A stretch of DNA of 64,000 nucleotides from Hydrogenophaga taeniospiralis CCUG 15921 (GCF_001592305.1 NZ_BCWR01000006.1:310001-374000), one strand, 5' to 3'. Numbered from the stretch's first letter, positions 23,517 to 31,660 are shown. Numbers and translations: made by a program. The notes: generated by a model not told the origin, from the sequence alone.

Positions 23517-24158
23517 ATGCCCGACACGCCGTCCTCGCCGCTGCTCTCGCCCGACGCGGATTCGTGTGGGATCGGTGTGCTGGTGGTCGACGATCACGAC
23601 CTGATCCGCCTCGGGCTGCGGGCGCTGCTGGGGCAACGCACCGACGTGCGCCTGCACGAGGCCCGCACGCTGCAGGAAGCGTTGGTGCTCTACCGCCGTG
23701 GCGACATCGACCTCGTGCTGCTGGACCTGCACCTGCCCGACGCGCACGGCCTGACCGGCCTGACCACCTGGCTGCAGCAGCATCCCCACGCACGGGTGGT
23801 GGTCCTTTCCGGGGACAGCGACCCTCAGATGGCGCAACGTGCGCTGGCGCAAGGGGCCGTGGCCTACCTGCCGAAGTCGGGCGACCTGCGGTGTGTGGTG
23901 GACCACCTGGCGCCGGGCGGATCGCGCGGCCTTCCGCGCGATGTCGCCGACACGCTGCCACCGCGCGCCGACGATCCCCGCTCACAGCTGAGCCCGCGGC
24001 AGACCCAGGTGCTCGACTGGCTGCTGGCCGGACAGGCCAACCGCGACATCGCCGCGCGCCTGCAGATCAGCGAAGGCACGGTCAAGAACCATGTCTCGGC
24101 ACTGCTGCTGATCTTCGGCGTGCGCTCCCGGGCCGAACTCATCAGCACCCAACGCTGA
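23517..24158 (+). CDS. NarL/LuxR-type response regulator
   Basis: The protein has 213 residues. The receiver domain (about 20-140) shows the acidic pair in VVDDHDLI, the phospho-acceptor Asp in LVLLDLHLPDAHG, and the conserved Lys in AYLPKSGD. The LuxR-type HTH (about 150-213) reads LSPRQTQVLDWLLAGQ followed by SEGTVKNHVSALL. It ends 13 bp before the hybrid kinase gene, so the two probably form a two-component pair. The stimulus is unknown. It is transcribed divergently from agmatinase, whose palindrome lies in the shared gap, and could conceivably act there. Confidence 0.9.
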   Translation: MPDTPSSPLLSPDADSCGIGVLVVDDHDLIRLGLRALLGQRTDVRLHEARTLQEALVLYRRGDIDLVLLDLHLPDAHGLTGLTTWLQQHPHARVVVLSGDSDPQMAQRALAQGAVAYLPKSGDLRCVVDHLAPGGSRGLPRDVADTLPPRADDPRSQLSPRQTQVLDWLLAGQANRDIAARLQISEGTVKNHVSALLLIFGVRSRAELISTQR

Positions 24159-24171
24159 GCGGCCGGGCACG

Positions 24172-26001
24172 ATGGCCACGACCCCGCCGTCGATCCAGCA
24201 GCGGGTGATGCATGAGCAGGTGGCTGCGCTGTATGCGACCACCGCCAGCGCCACCATCGCCGACGTGATCGTGTCCTGGGCCGTGGCGCTGCTGTTCTGG
24301 TGGAAAAACGGCGACAGCATGGCCTTGGTCTGGATCACGCTGCACTCCTCGCAGCTGCTGCGCTATCCGTTCCAGGCCGCCTACTTCAAGGACCCGGCGG
24401 TGGCCGAGCGCACGGCGTTCTGGGCCCGGCGCCACCGCAACGAAATGCTGTGGTATAGCGGCACCTGGGCACTGGCGCCATGGCTGATGCTGCCCCGGGC
24501 CGACACCTCGATGACCGCAGTGCTGGTGCTGGTGGTGCTGGGCGTGACCAGCACCGGCATTCCCGCCGTGGCGCCGCGCTGGGCCTCGGTGCTGGGTTTT
24601 GCCCCCCCGATGGTGCTGGGGCTGATCGGCGCCCTGCTGTGGCAGGGTGGCGCGGTCGACCTGGTGCTGGCCCTGTGCTGCCTGGTTTACCTCGGCGTGT
24701 CGCTGTACATCGCACACAGCCAGCACCACCTGCTGGCCCAGACCCTGCAATCCCGGTTCGAGAAGGAAGCGCTGGCCCAGCAACTGGAGCAGCAGATGAC
24801 GCTGACCCGGCAGGCGAGCGAGGAGAAGACCCGCTTTCTCGCAGCCGCCAGCCACGACCTGCGCCAGCCGCTGCACGCGATCGGCCTGTTCGGAGCCGCG
24901 CTGGAGCAGGCGCTGCGAGGGCAGCCGGCCCACCAGCACGCGCTGCGGCTGGAGGATGCGGTGCGCTCGCTGCACCACTCGCTTGGCGCGATGCTGGACA
25001 TCTCGCGCCTGGACGCCGGCGTGATGGCCCCCGAGCGCCAGCCGGTGGCCTTGCGCGAGACCTTGTTGTCCATGCACCGCCTCTTTGCCGGTCGGGCGCA
25101 GGACAAAGACATCGCGCTGCGCATCCGCACCAGCGCGCTGCACGTGACCTCGGACCCCCAGATGCTGGAGCGCCTGCTGGGCAATCTGGTGGAAAACGCG
25201 ATCAAGTACACCCACCAGGGTGGTGTCCTGGTGACGGCCCGCCAGCGCGGGCAGCGGGTGTGGATCGAGGTGGTCGACACCGGCCTGGGCATCGAGCCGG
25301 CGCAGCATGAGCTGGTGTTCCGGGAGTTCTACCAGGTCGACAACCCCTCGCGCGACCGCAGCCTGGGGATGGGCATCGGCCTGTCGATCGTGCGCCGCCT
25401 GTCCACGCTGCTGGAGCATCCGGTCAGCCTGAGTTCCCGGCCCGGCCGTGGCACCCGGTTCCGCCTGTCGCTGCCCCTGGCCCCCGCCGGCCTGCCCGCC
25501 GCCACACCGCCTGCCGCCGCCCCGACGGAGGGTGAACTGCCGCGCAGGGTGCTGCTCATCGACGATGAAGCCATCGTCACCCAGGGGCTGATGGCGCTCA
25601 TGCACACGTGGGGGGTTGAGCTGCTGGCCGCTGCCGACGAAGGCGCCGCCCAGGAGGCCATGCGCCAGGCCGCCGAAGAACACCGGCCGGTCGACGTCAT
25701 CCTGTCGGACATGCGTCTGCGCCACGGCGTCAGCGGCCTGGACGTGGCCCGCCGACTGCAGGCGGCAACGGCGCCGCCGCCGGTGCTGGTCATGATCACG
25801 GGCGAGACCTCACCCGAACACCTGCGCACCCTGGAACACACGGGACTGACGGTCCTCTTCAAACCGGTGGACCCGCAGCTGTTGCGGCATACCCTCATTG
25901 AGGGACGCCGGGTGGCCCACCATGACTTTCGACACTTCGCAGCGGGCGCCAGGTCCCATACCGTCGACCCCGGCACGCTGCAGCGGGATGAGGGTCAGTG
26001 A
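24172..26001 (+). CDS. Hybrid sensor histidine kinase with C-terminal receiver
   Basis: The 609-residue protein has an N-terminal membrane part with about five or six hydrophobic segments (residues 25-180) and a short coiled linker. A HisKA domain follows, with phospho-His in AAASHDLRQPLH (about His228), then a HATPase_c domain (N-box NLVENAIKYT, G1 DTGLGIEP, G2 LGMGIGLSIV). A receiver domain from about residue 455 (VLLIDDEAIV, phospho-Asp in VILSDMRLR) ends the protein. No periplasmic sensor domain is recognisable, so the membrane helices probably sense the signal. The receiver may sink or relay phosphate to the upstream LuxR regulator, but no HPt domain is present here. Confidence 0.9.
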   Translation: MATTPPSIQQRVMHEQVAALYATTASATIADVIVSWAVALLFWWKNGDSMALVWITLHSSQLLRYPFQAAYFKDPAVAERTAFWARRHRNEMLWYSGTWALAPWLMLPRADTSMTAVLVLVVLGVTSTGIPAVAPRWASVLGFAPPMVLGLIGALLWQGGAVDLVLALCCLVYLGVSLYIAHSQHHLLAQTLQSRFEKEALAQQLEQQMTLTRQASEEKTRFLAAASHDLRQPLHAIGLFGAALEQALRGQPAHQHALRLEDAVRSLHHSLGAMLDISRLDAGVMAPERQPVALRETLLSMHRLFAGRAQDKDIALRIRTSALHVTSDPQMLERLLGNLVENAIKYTHQGGVLVTARQRGQRVWIEVVDTGLGIEPAQHELVFREFYQVDNPSRDRSLGMGIGLSIVRRLSTLLEHPVSLSSRPGRGTRFRLSLPLAPAGLPAATPPAAAPTEGELPRRVLLIDDEAIVTQGLMALMHTWGVELLAAADEGAAQEAMRQAAEEHRPVDVILSDMRLRHGVSGLDVARRLQAATAPPPVLVMITGETSPEHLRTLEHTGLTVLFKPVDPQLLRHTLIEGRRVAHHDFRHFAAGARSHTVDPGTLQRDEGQ

Positions 26002-26045
26002 CTGTTGCAGCTTCTCTGGCACTGACCCGTCACAGGAGTATCAAC

Positions 26046-26309
26046 ATGGCACGTTTCAATCGCTTTTCCAAACTCGGTCTGGTTGTGGGCCTGGTGCTGG
26101 CACAGGTAGCCGCGTACGCGGCGTTTGACACCCAAGGCAACACCGTCCCGGCCCAGTCTTCCGGCCTGCGGCTGCTGGTGCAGCCCGACAAAAAGGCCGG
26201 CGGATCGACCCTGGCCATGTTGCCGGCGTCGCCCATGTGCACCTATCTCGGCAAGCGCTGCGAGGGCGGCGACGGTTCGGCCTGCAAGGCCTACTTCGCC
26301 AACTGCTGA
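26046..26309 (+). CDS. Small secreted cysteine-containing protein, unknown
   Basis: This 87-residue protein has a classical signal peptide (about residues 1-26, VVGLVLAQVAAYA) and a mature chain of about 60 residues. The chain ends in four cysteines, CTYLGKRCEGGDGSACKAYFANC spaced C-x6-C-x7-C-x6-C (the motif spans residues 65-87). AGGAG lies seven bases before the ATG. I recognise no family. The cysteine spacing suggests two disulfides or a metal site in the periplasm. It follows the sensor kinase gene by 44 bp, so it could be its product's partner or a regulated target. Confidence 0.7.
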   Translation: MARFNRFSKLGLVVGLVLAQVAAYAAFDTQGNTVPAQSSGLRLLVQPDKKAGGSTLAMLPASPMCTYLGKRCEGGDGSACKAYFANC

Positions 26310-26409
26310 GCACACACCGGCAAAACCTGCACGCCTGCACGTTTTGCGAAGGCCCACTAGCATGAGCGTCCGCCGCCACCAGGTGGCGGCGTCACCTTCC
26401 GGAGACCCC

Positions 26410-27018
26410 ATGCTCAAGCTCTATTACTCCCCCGGCGCCTGCTCGCTCTCACCCCACATCGCCCTGCACGAGGCCGGCCTGCCGTTCGAGGCTATTCCCG
26501 CGCCCACCAAGACCCACAAGCTGCCCGACGGCAGCGATTACTACCTCGTCAACCCGCTGGGCTATGTGCCCTTCCTCGCGCTCGACAGCGGCGAGACCCT
26601 GCGCGAAGGCCCGGCCATCGTGCAGTACATCGCCGACCAGGTGCCCGACAAACAGCTCGCACCGCCGGCGGGCACCATGGCCCGCTACCAGCTGCAGTCC
26701 TGGCTGAACTTCGTCAGCACCGAACTGCACAAGGGCTTCAGCCCGTTGTTCAACCCCGCTGTCCCGGCCGACGCCAAGCCGGTCTTCAAGGACCGACTGC
26801 TGCAACGCCTGACCTGGGTGGACGGCGAACTCGCCGGCCGGCAGTACCTGATGGGCGAGCGGTTCACCGTGGCCGATGGCTACCTCTTCACCGTGACCAA
26901 CTGGGCCAAGCCGGTGGGCCTGGACATCGAGGGCCTGGCCCACCTCGCGGCCTACCGCAGCCGCGTGGCCGCGCGCCCGGCCGTGCAGGCGGCGATGAGC
27001 GCCGAAGGCTTGATCTGA
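26410..27018 (+). CDS. Glutathione S-transferase family protein
   Basis: The 202-residue protein has an N-terminal thioredoxin-like domain starting LKLYYSPGACSLSPHIAL, typical of beta-class GSTs (Cys10 and the SLSPHI helix), and EGPAIVQYIAD for the glutathione gamma-Glu site. The C-terminal helical domain runs from about residue 88, with GERFTVADGYLF. E. coli GstA-like enzymes conjugate glutathione to electrophiles or reduce disulfides. GGAGACCCC precedes the ATG. The next gene starts at the base after its stop codon, so translational coupling is likely. Confidence 0.92.
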   Translation: MLKLYYSPGACSLSPHIALHEAGLPFEAIPAPTKTHKLPDGSDYYLVNPLGYVPFLALDSGETLREGPAIVQYIADQVPDKQLAPPAGTMARYQLQSWLNFVSTELHKGFSPLFNPAVPADAKPVFKDRLLQRLTWVDGELAGRQYLMGERFTVADGYLFTVTNWAKPVGLDIEGLAHLAAYRSRVAARPAVQAAMSAEGLI

Positions 27019-27573
27019 ATGCAATACGCCGCGTTCTTCCGCAACCTGAACCTGGGGCGGCCGAACTGCCCGACCAAGGCCCAGTTCGAAGACGCGTTCA
27101 GGGTGGCCGGTGCGGCGTCGGCCGCGTCGTTCCTTACCAACGGCACCCTGGTCTTCACGGTCCCCTCGGCCGGACGGGCGCGCAAGGTCTTCGCGGGCGC
27201 CTGCGAAGCGCTGCGCGACAGCTGCGGCCTGCGTGAGCCGGGCTACATCCGCAGCGTCGAGCACCTGGCCCGGCTGGTCGCCCTCGATCCCTTCTCGGCG
27301 GTGGACCGGCGCAGCGTCTACGCCTGCTGCGTGACCTTTCTGCACCCCGACAGCGCACCAGCGCCCGCCCTGCCGCTGGTGTCGGCGCGCGGCGACGTGC
27401 AGGTGCTGCAATGGACGGGACCGGAGGCGCTGAGCCTCAGTTTCAAGCCGGGCAAGTCGCCGGGCAGCCCCAACGCGTTTCTCGAAAAACTGCTCGGCCT
27501 GCCGGCCACCACGCGCAACTGGACCACGGTGGAACGCCTGGTGCACAAACACGCCGGACCGCCCGCCCGCTGA
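27019..27573 (+). CDS. DUF1697 family protein
   Basis: The 184-residue protein fits DUF1697 in the opening YAAFFRNLNLGRPNCP, the FLTNGTLVF strand near residue 38, and the C-terminal TTRNWTTVERL. Function is unknown for the family; structures show two ferredoxin-like halves. The usual LRGINVGG near the N-terminus is modified to FRNLNLGRPN. It directly follows the GST gene and converges with the hemerythrin-like gene, 48 bp between stops. Confidence 0.8.
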   Translation: MQYAAFFRNLNLGRPNCPTKAQFEDAFRVAGAASAASFLTNGTLVFTVPSAGRARKVFAGACEALRDSCGLREPGYIRSVEHLARLVALDPFSAVDRRSVYACCVTFLHPDSAPAPALPLVSARGDVQVLQWTGPEALSLSFKPGKSPGSPNAFLEKLLGLPATTRNWTTVERLVHKHAGPPAR

Positions 27574-27621
27574 ACGTGGGCCGGCCTGGCGGCCAAGGGC
27601 ATGATCGAAAGATTCGGCCGC

Positions 27622-27999
27622 TCAGGCGGCGCAGGCGTCCTGCCAGAGGCTGTGCCGCTGGCAGGCCAGCACGTGCCCGATATCGGCCTCCAGGCGCCGT
27701 TGCCGCTCCAGGGTCAGGTAACCATCGGCCAGCATCAGTTGCACCAGCTCGAACAGCACGGTGTCGTCGGTCCAGGTCTGGCGTTCCAGCCAGCGCATGC
27801 CTTCCAGGACGTCCCTCAGGCCCGTGGCGTCCCCATCGTCGATGTTGAACAACGCGGCGCGCACCGCGTCGAAAAGCCGTGCGTGCGAACCGCCACCGTC
27901 CGCAGCGGGCGTGCCTTTGAGCGCCTGCATGAGGGACTGCAATACGCGGAGCAACCGGGCGTGCTGGTCCCAGATGTCGCGCATGGTTTGGAGCTGCAT
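27622..27999 (-). CDS. Hemerythrin-like paralogue lacking the metal-binding segment
   Basis: The 125-residue protein aligns with the N-terminal half of the hemerythrin encoded just upstream (RDIWDQHARLLRVLQSLMQ versus RVIRDEHATLAAMLQSLTQ, and LFDAVRAALFNIDD versus FFDVLRAMLFYIDE). The histidine-rich EKHHHPKE block and the later HxxxE ligands are replaced or missing. It may be an apo-partner, a regulator, or a decaying copy, though the frame is intact with a GGAAA site before the ATG. It lies 156 bp downstream of the complete hemerythrin on the same strand. Confidence 0.7.
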   Translation of the reverse strand: MQLQTMRDIWDQHARLLRVLQSLMQALKGTPAADGGGSHARLFDAVRAALFNIDDGDATGLRDVLEGMRWLERQTWTDDTVLFELVQLMLADGYLTLERQRRLEADIGHVLACQRHSLWQDACAA

Positions 28000-28048
28000 G
28001 GTGTTTCCTGTGGTCGGGTCTTGAAAAAGACAACCAAAGGATCACACA

Positions 28049-28113
28049 AAACGGCCGATTTGGCATTTACGCCTGTCAGTTGGGCACTTTGGTCCTAACT
28101 TTATCGGCCGTTT
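28049..28113. repeat. Inverted repeat in the spacer between the hemerythrin genes
   Basis: AAACGGCCGAT (28049-28059) and its exact complement ATCGGCCGTTT (28103-28113) enclose 43 bp. In the hemerythrin transcript this would make an 11-bp stem between the two genes, and might separate their expression or protect the first message. Confidence 0.5.
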
Positions 28114-28155
28114 CGCCCAGAAAATCACGCCCGCCGTTGCGCGGGCGAGACGGGC

Positions 28156-28755
28156 TCAGCTTTCGCCCAACCCCACCGGCGCGGGCGCCAGCATTACGAT
28201 GCGGGTGAACAGGCGGTCGAACTGCGGGTCGCGCGGGATGCGGCCGTTCAACGGGTCCTGGTTGGTCGCGAAGGCGGCGTTGAGCGCGTGCCAGTCGGCG
28301 TCGCTCAAGCTGTTTTCGGCCTCGGGCAGCACCACGGTTTCCTCCAGCCGCATGTGCTCCAGGTAGAACGCCACGTAGCGCGCCACCTCGTCTTCGAACG
28401 CCTGGCGCCGTGTGTCGCCCAGGTACTCCCAGGCCATCAGCAAGTGCATGAGCGCGCGCACGTTCTGCTCGCCCTGCATGTGGTCGCGCTCCAGCTGATC
28501 GATGGCAGCCATCACGTGCGGCGCCACGCGGGCCACGCGGGGAAACAGCAGGTCCGACTCCTTGGGGTGGTGGTGCTTTTCCGGAAACTCGTCGATGTAG
28601 AACAGCATGGCGCGCAGCACGTCGAAAAAGCGCTCGTGCTGCCCCCCCTTGCCTTCGGGGTCCGGACCGCGCTTGACCATCTGCGTGAGCGATTGCAGCA
28701 TGGCCGCCAGCGTGGCGTGTTCGTCGCGGATGACGCGCAGGGCTTCGTGGTTCAA
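28156..28755 (-). CDS. Hemerythrin-domain protein
   Basis: The 199-residue helical protein has iron-ligand candidates in order: His in IRDEHATL (near 13), the cluster in EFPEKHHHPKESDLLFP (55-71), His in LERDHMQGE (near 89) and HMRLEE (near 133). Hemerythrin domains bind a di-iron site and O2 or NO. The protein resembles YgiL-/HHE-type cytoplasmic members, sometimes linked to NO or oxidative stress. Its promoter has an Fnr/Dnr-type box at the activating distance. The start at 28755 is preceded by GGAGACATG-type spacing (GGAGA then CATG), giving a clear ribosome site. Confidence 0.87.
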   Translation of the reverse strand: MNHEALRVIRDEHATLAAMLQSLTQMVKRGPDPEGKGGQHERFFDVLRAMLFYIDEFPEKHHHPKESDLLFPRVARVAPHVMAAIDQLERDHMQGEQNVRALMHLLMAWEYLGDTRRQAFEDEVARYVAFYLEHMRLEETVVLPEAENSLSDADWHALNAAFATNQDPLNGRIPRDPQFDRLFTRIVMLAPAPVGLGES

Positions 28756-28773
28756 GACATGTCTCCTGATTCG

Positions 28774-28847
28774 CCGACCGATAGGTCGGTCATTGCGAGA
28801 GGCTGACTATCGCCGACGCACGCCCGGTGGTCCTTGATGCACGTCAA
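28774..28847 (-). promoter_or_regulatory. Fnr/Dnr-type promoter of the hemerythrin gene
   Basis: TTGAT-GCAC-GTCAA (28834-28847) matches the Fnr/Dnr dyad. A -10-like GATAGT (minus strand of 28806-28811) predicts a transcript start near 28800, putting the box centre at about -41. The leader then contains CCGACC-GATA-GGTCGG (28774-28789), a perfect 6-bp hairpin or second operator. The arrangement predicts induction under low oxygen or nitrogen oxides. Confidence 0.6.
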
Positions 28848-28883
28848 GAGCGAATGCCAACCCGCCAATCAACCCCTGCATTG

Positions 28884-28950
28884 AAGCACGTGATTACAAA
28901 AAGAAACGTTTTCGGGGCGTTAAAAATGCCCGATTTCCGCGTGCTTTTTT
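28884..28950 (+). terminator. Nested stem-loop followed by a T-run, plus strand
   Basis: AAGCACG (28884-28890) pairs with CGTGCTT (28940-28946), an inner CGGG/CCCG stem (28913-28932) lies between, and six T residues follow (28945-28950). It reads as an intrinsic terminator on the plus strand, yet no plus-strand gene precedes it. It could end a small RNA; on the other strand it could weakly end copA transcripts. The rest of the 274-bp gap 28756-29029 shows no gene. Confidence 0.4.
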
Positions 28951-29029
28951 CCGCCCCGGCTGGGCCACGGTCAACCGGCGAAGCCCCCTTTGAACGCCAA
29001 CGGTCCATCGTTTCGCTTCCGTTTCGTCC

Positions 29030-31435
29030 CTACACCGGCGGCTTCCAGCGCTTGAGCAGCAGGGCGTTGCTCACCACGCTGACCGAACTCAGCGCCATCG
29101 CCGCGCCGGCCAGCACCGGGCTCAGGTAGCCCAGCGCGGCCAGCGGGATCCCGGCGGCGTTGTAGGCGAAGGCCCAGAATAGGTTCTGCCGGATCTTGCT
29201 CACGGTGCGGCGCGAAATGTCGAGCGCGGCGGCCACCAGCATCGGGTCGCCGCGCATGAGCGTGATGCCGGCCGCGTGCATCGCCACGTCCGAACTGCCG
29301 CCCTGGCTGTGGCTCATGGCCAGGCCCACGTCGGCGGCGGCCAGCGCGGGCGCGTCGTTCACGCCATCGCCCACCATGGCCACGGTATGGCCTCCACCTT
29401 GCGTCGCCGGCGCGGGCCGCACTTCTGCGACGGGCTCGGGCTCGCCAGGCGCGTGGCCGCCTTCCACCGCGGCCAGCGCCGCCAGGCCCGGCGGGGCTTC
29501 ACGCTCGCCCAGCTTGAGCCGCTGCACCACCGCCGCCTTGTCGCCCGGCAGCACCTCGGCGATCACCTCGCCGGCCTCGGCCCGCAGCCCCAGGGTCCTG
29601 GCCATGGCCAGGGCCGCGCCCCGGTTGTCACCGGACACCATGAACAGGCGCAGGCCCTGCGCCCGCAGCCCGGCCAGCGCCGCGGCCGCGCCGGGTTTGG
29701 GTTCGTCGGCGAACGCCAGCAGGGCCAGCGGCGCCCACAGCTTCGCGCCGTCCGGGCCGCCGTCGCCCTGCGCCGCGAGCACCGACACCGTGGCGCCTTC
29801 GTCCTGCAGCGCCTGCGCGCGCTCGGCCAGCGGGCCCAGGCTGGCGCCGAGTTCGCCCATCCAGCGCAGGCTGCCCAGCGCCAGCGGCGCGCCCTTCACG
29901 GTACCCAGGGTACCGCGGCCCGAGACCGCCTGCACATCCTGCGCCGCGTCGGCGGCCACCGTCAGACCCCGCGTGGCCGCCGCCTCCAGCACGGCGCGCG
30001 CCAGCGGGTGCGCGCTCTGCGCCTGCAGCGCGCTCGCGGCCTGCAGCACCGCGAGTTCGTCCACCCCCGCAGCCGCCTCGATCACCCGAAGGCGCGGGTG
30101 GCCCACGGTCAGCGTGCCGGTCTTGTCGAAGGCCACGGTGTCCACACGGTGCGCGATCTCCAGCGCCTGCGCGTCCTTGATCAGAATGCCGTGCTGCGCC
30201 GCCACGCCGGTGCCGGCCATGATCGCCGCTGGCGTGGCCAGGCCCAGCGCGCAGGGGCAGGCGATCACCAGCACCGCGACGGCGTGCAGCAGCGCCTCTT
30301 CCACCGGCGCGCCGGTGTAGAGCCAGCCCGCGAGTGTGACCAGCGCGATCACCAGCACCACCGGCACGAACACCGCCGCCACCTGGTCCACCAGGCGCTG
30401 CACCGGCGCCTTGGCGGCCTGCGCGTCCTGCACCAGCGCGATGATCTGCGCCAGCACGCTCTGCGCCCCCACGGCGCGCACCCGCAGCTCCAGCGAGCCT
30501 TCACCGTTGAGCGAACCACCGGTGACGAAATCGCCCACATCCTTGGTCACCGGCATGGCCTCGCCGGTCAACATGGATTCGTCGGCCTGCGAATGGCCCA
30601 GCAGCACCTCGCCGTCGGCGGCGAACCGTTCGCCGGGCAGCACACGGATCAGGTCGCCGGGCAGCAGCTCTTCCACCGGCACGTCGGTCAGCTCGGTGCG
30701 TTGGATCCCATCGGGTAAGAGGTGCGCTCGCTCGGGGCGCAGCGCGTGCAGCGCGCGGATGGCGCTGGTGGTCTGGCGCTTGGCTCGCGCTTCCAGCCAT
30801 TTGCCCAGCAGCACCAGGGTGATCACCACCGCCGAGCCTTCGTAATACAGATGCACCATCTCGTCCGGCTCGGCGCGCCACCACAGCCAGGTGGACAGCG
30901 CCCAGCCCGCCGTGGTGCCAATGGCCACCAGCAGCTCCATGTTGCCGGTGAGTGCCTTGAGCGCGTGCCAGCCGGCCTTGTAGAAACGCGCGCCCAGCCA
31001 GAACTGCACCGGCGTGGCCAGCGCGAACTGCATCCACGAGGGCAGCATCCAGTGCTTTCCAAACAGGTCCCCCACCATGGGCAGGGCCAGCGGCGCCGAG
31101 AGCAACATACCGGCGAGCACCGGCAGCAGGTCCAGCGGAATGCCCATCCAGTGCTCGCCGACGTCGTCGTCCATGGCCTCCAGGGCGCGCGGCTCGTAGC
31201 CCGCGTCGCGCACCGCGCGGCGGATGCGCGCCACGGTCTCGGCGTCCTGCGCACCGCTCAGGGTGACGCGCGCCGACTCGGTGGCCAGGTTCACGCTGGC
31301 GGCGCTCACGCCCGGCTGCTTCTTCAGCACCTTTTCGACCCGGGACACGCAGGAGGCGCAGGTCATGCCGCCCACGCCCAGATCGAGCTGGTGCGAAGAG
31401 GAAGGGGTCGGGGCTTCTAGGGTTGCTGTGTTCAT
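29030..31435 (-). CDS. copA: Copper-exporting P1B-type ATPase
   Basis: The 801-residue pump has one HMA domain (GGMTCASC, residues 22-29), the A-domain TGEAMP (about 290-295), the Cu(I) channel motif CPC (393-395), phosphorylation motif DKTGTLT (437-443), HP in SAHPLARAV, and GDGVNDAP (689-696). It exports Cu+ from cytoplasm to periplasm. Between AVVQRLK and HTVAMVGDG an extra, Pro/Gly/Glu-rich stretch of about 40 residues (641-684) is inserted where most CopA proteins have a short turn. It is transcribed divergently from copZ-cueR, with a CueR-type promoter about 100 bp upstream. Confidence 0.95.
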   Translation of the reverse strand: MNTATLEAPTPSSSHQLDLGVGGMTCASCVSRVEKVLKKQPGVSAASVNLATESARVTLSGAQDAETVARIRRAVRDAGYEPRALEAMDDDVGEHWMGIPLDLLPVLAGMLLSAPLALPMVGDLFGKHWMLPSWMQFALATPVQFWLGARFYKAGWHALKALTGNMELLVAIGTTAGWALSTWLWWRAEPDEMVHLYYEGSAVVITLVLLGKWLEARAKRQTTSAIRALHALRPERAHLLPDGIQRTELTDVPVEELLPGDLIRVLPGERFAADGEVLLGHSQADESMLTGEAMPVTKDVGDFVTGGSLNGEGSLELRVRAVGAQSVLAQIIALVQDAQAAKAPVQRLVDQVAAVFVPVVLVIALVTLAGWLYTGAPVEEALLHAVAVLVIACPCALGLATPAAIMAGTGVAAQHGILIKDAQALEIAHRVDTVAFDKTGTLTVGHPRLRVIEAAAGVDELAVLQAASALQAQSAHPLARAVLEAAATRGLTVAADAAQDVQAVSGRGTLGTVKGAPLALGSLRWMGELGASLGPLAERAQALQDEGATVSVLAAQGDGGPDGAKLWAPLALLAFADEPKPGAAAALAGLRAQGLRLFMVSGDNRGAALAMARTLGLRAEAGEVIAEVLPGDKAAVVQRLKLGEREAPPGLAALAAVEGGHAPGEPEPVAEVRPAPATQGGGHTVAMVGDGVNDAPALAAADVGLAMSHSQGGSSDVAMHAAGITLMRGDPMLVAAALDISRRTVSKIRQNLFWAFAYNAAGIPLAALGYLSPVLAGAAMALSSVSVVSNALLLKRWKPPV

Positions 31436-31457
31436 GGGATCTTTTCAAGCACACGCC

Positions 31458-31524
31458 GGGAACCGGCTCTGCCAGGCCGCTGGCGTGCTCCCCGTGGGAA
31501 TACGCGCCGCGCGGTGCAGGGGGA
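31458..31524 (-). repeat. GC-rich palindromic repeat, diverged copy 7
   Basis: It contains GGAACCGGCTCTGCCAGGCCGCTGG-type outer sequence (31458 onward) and ends CGCGCCGCGCGGTGCAGGGGG. It differs from other copies in the central stem and lies in the 5' leader of copA instead of after a stop codon. Confidence 0.55.
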
Positions 31525-31536
31525 CTTCAAGGTCGC

Positions 31537-31567
31537 AGCATAAGCTTTCCCCCCATGGGAAGGTCAA
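31537..31567 (-). promoter_or_regulatory. MerR-type (CueR) promoter of copA
   Basis: On the minus strand, -35 TTGACC (31562-31567) and -10 TATGCT (31537-31542) are separated by 19 bp, the overlong spacing that MerR-family activators correct. The spacer carries the CCTTCCCATGGG...GGAAAG dyad typical of CueR sites. It predicts copper-induced copA expression. Confidence 0.75.
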
Positions 31568-31603
31568 GCGGCAAGGTGTATCGCGAGGTGTATCGTTCGG
31601 TGC

Positions 31604-31634
31604 TTGACCTTGACACGGTGTCAAGCCTGAAGAT
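31604..31634 (+). promoter_or_regulatory. MerR-type promoter of copZ-cueR
   Basis: TTGACC (31604-31609) as -35, then a 17-bp palindrome CTTGACACGGTGTCAAG (31609-31625), then GAAGAT (31629-31634) as a poor -10, spaced 19 bp. This is a second CueR-type site, so the regulator is probably autoregulated together with copZ. Confidence 0.7.
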
Positions 31635-31660
31635 ACCGTTCCCCCAACCAGGAGTTCCCC

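Noticed and set aside
24142-25725. Long open frame opposite the sensor kinase
   Set aside because: Antisense of a gene with clear HisKA/HATPase/REC motifs; no family likeness or ribosome site.
27622-27999. Calling the short hemerythrin a pseudogene
   Set aside because: Frame and ribosome site are intact and the helical core is conserved; only metal ligands are lost.
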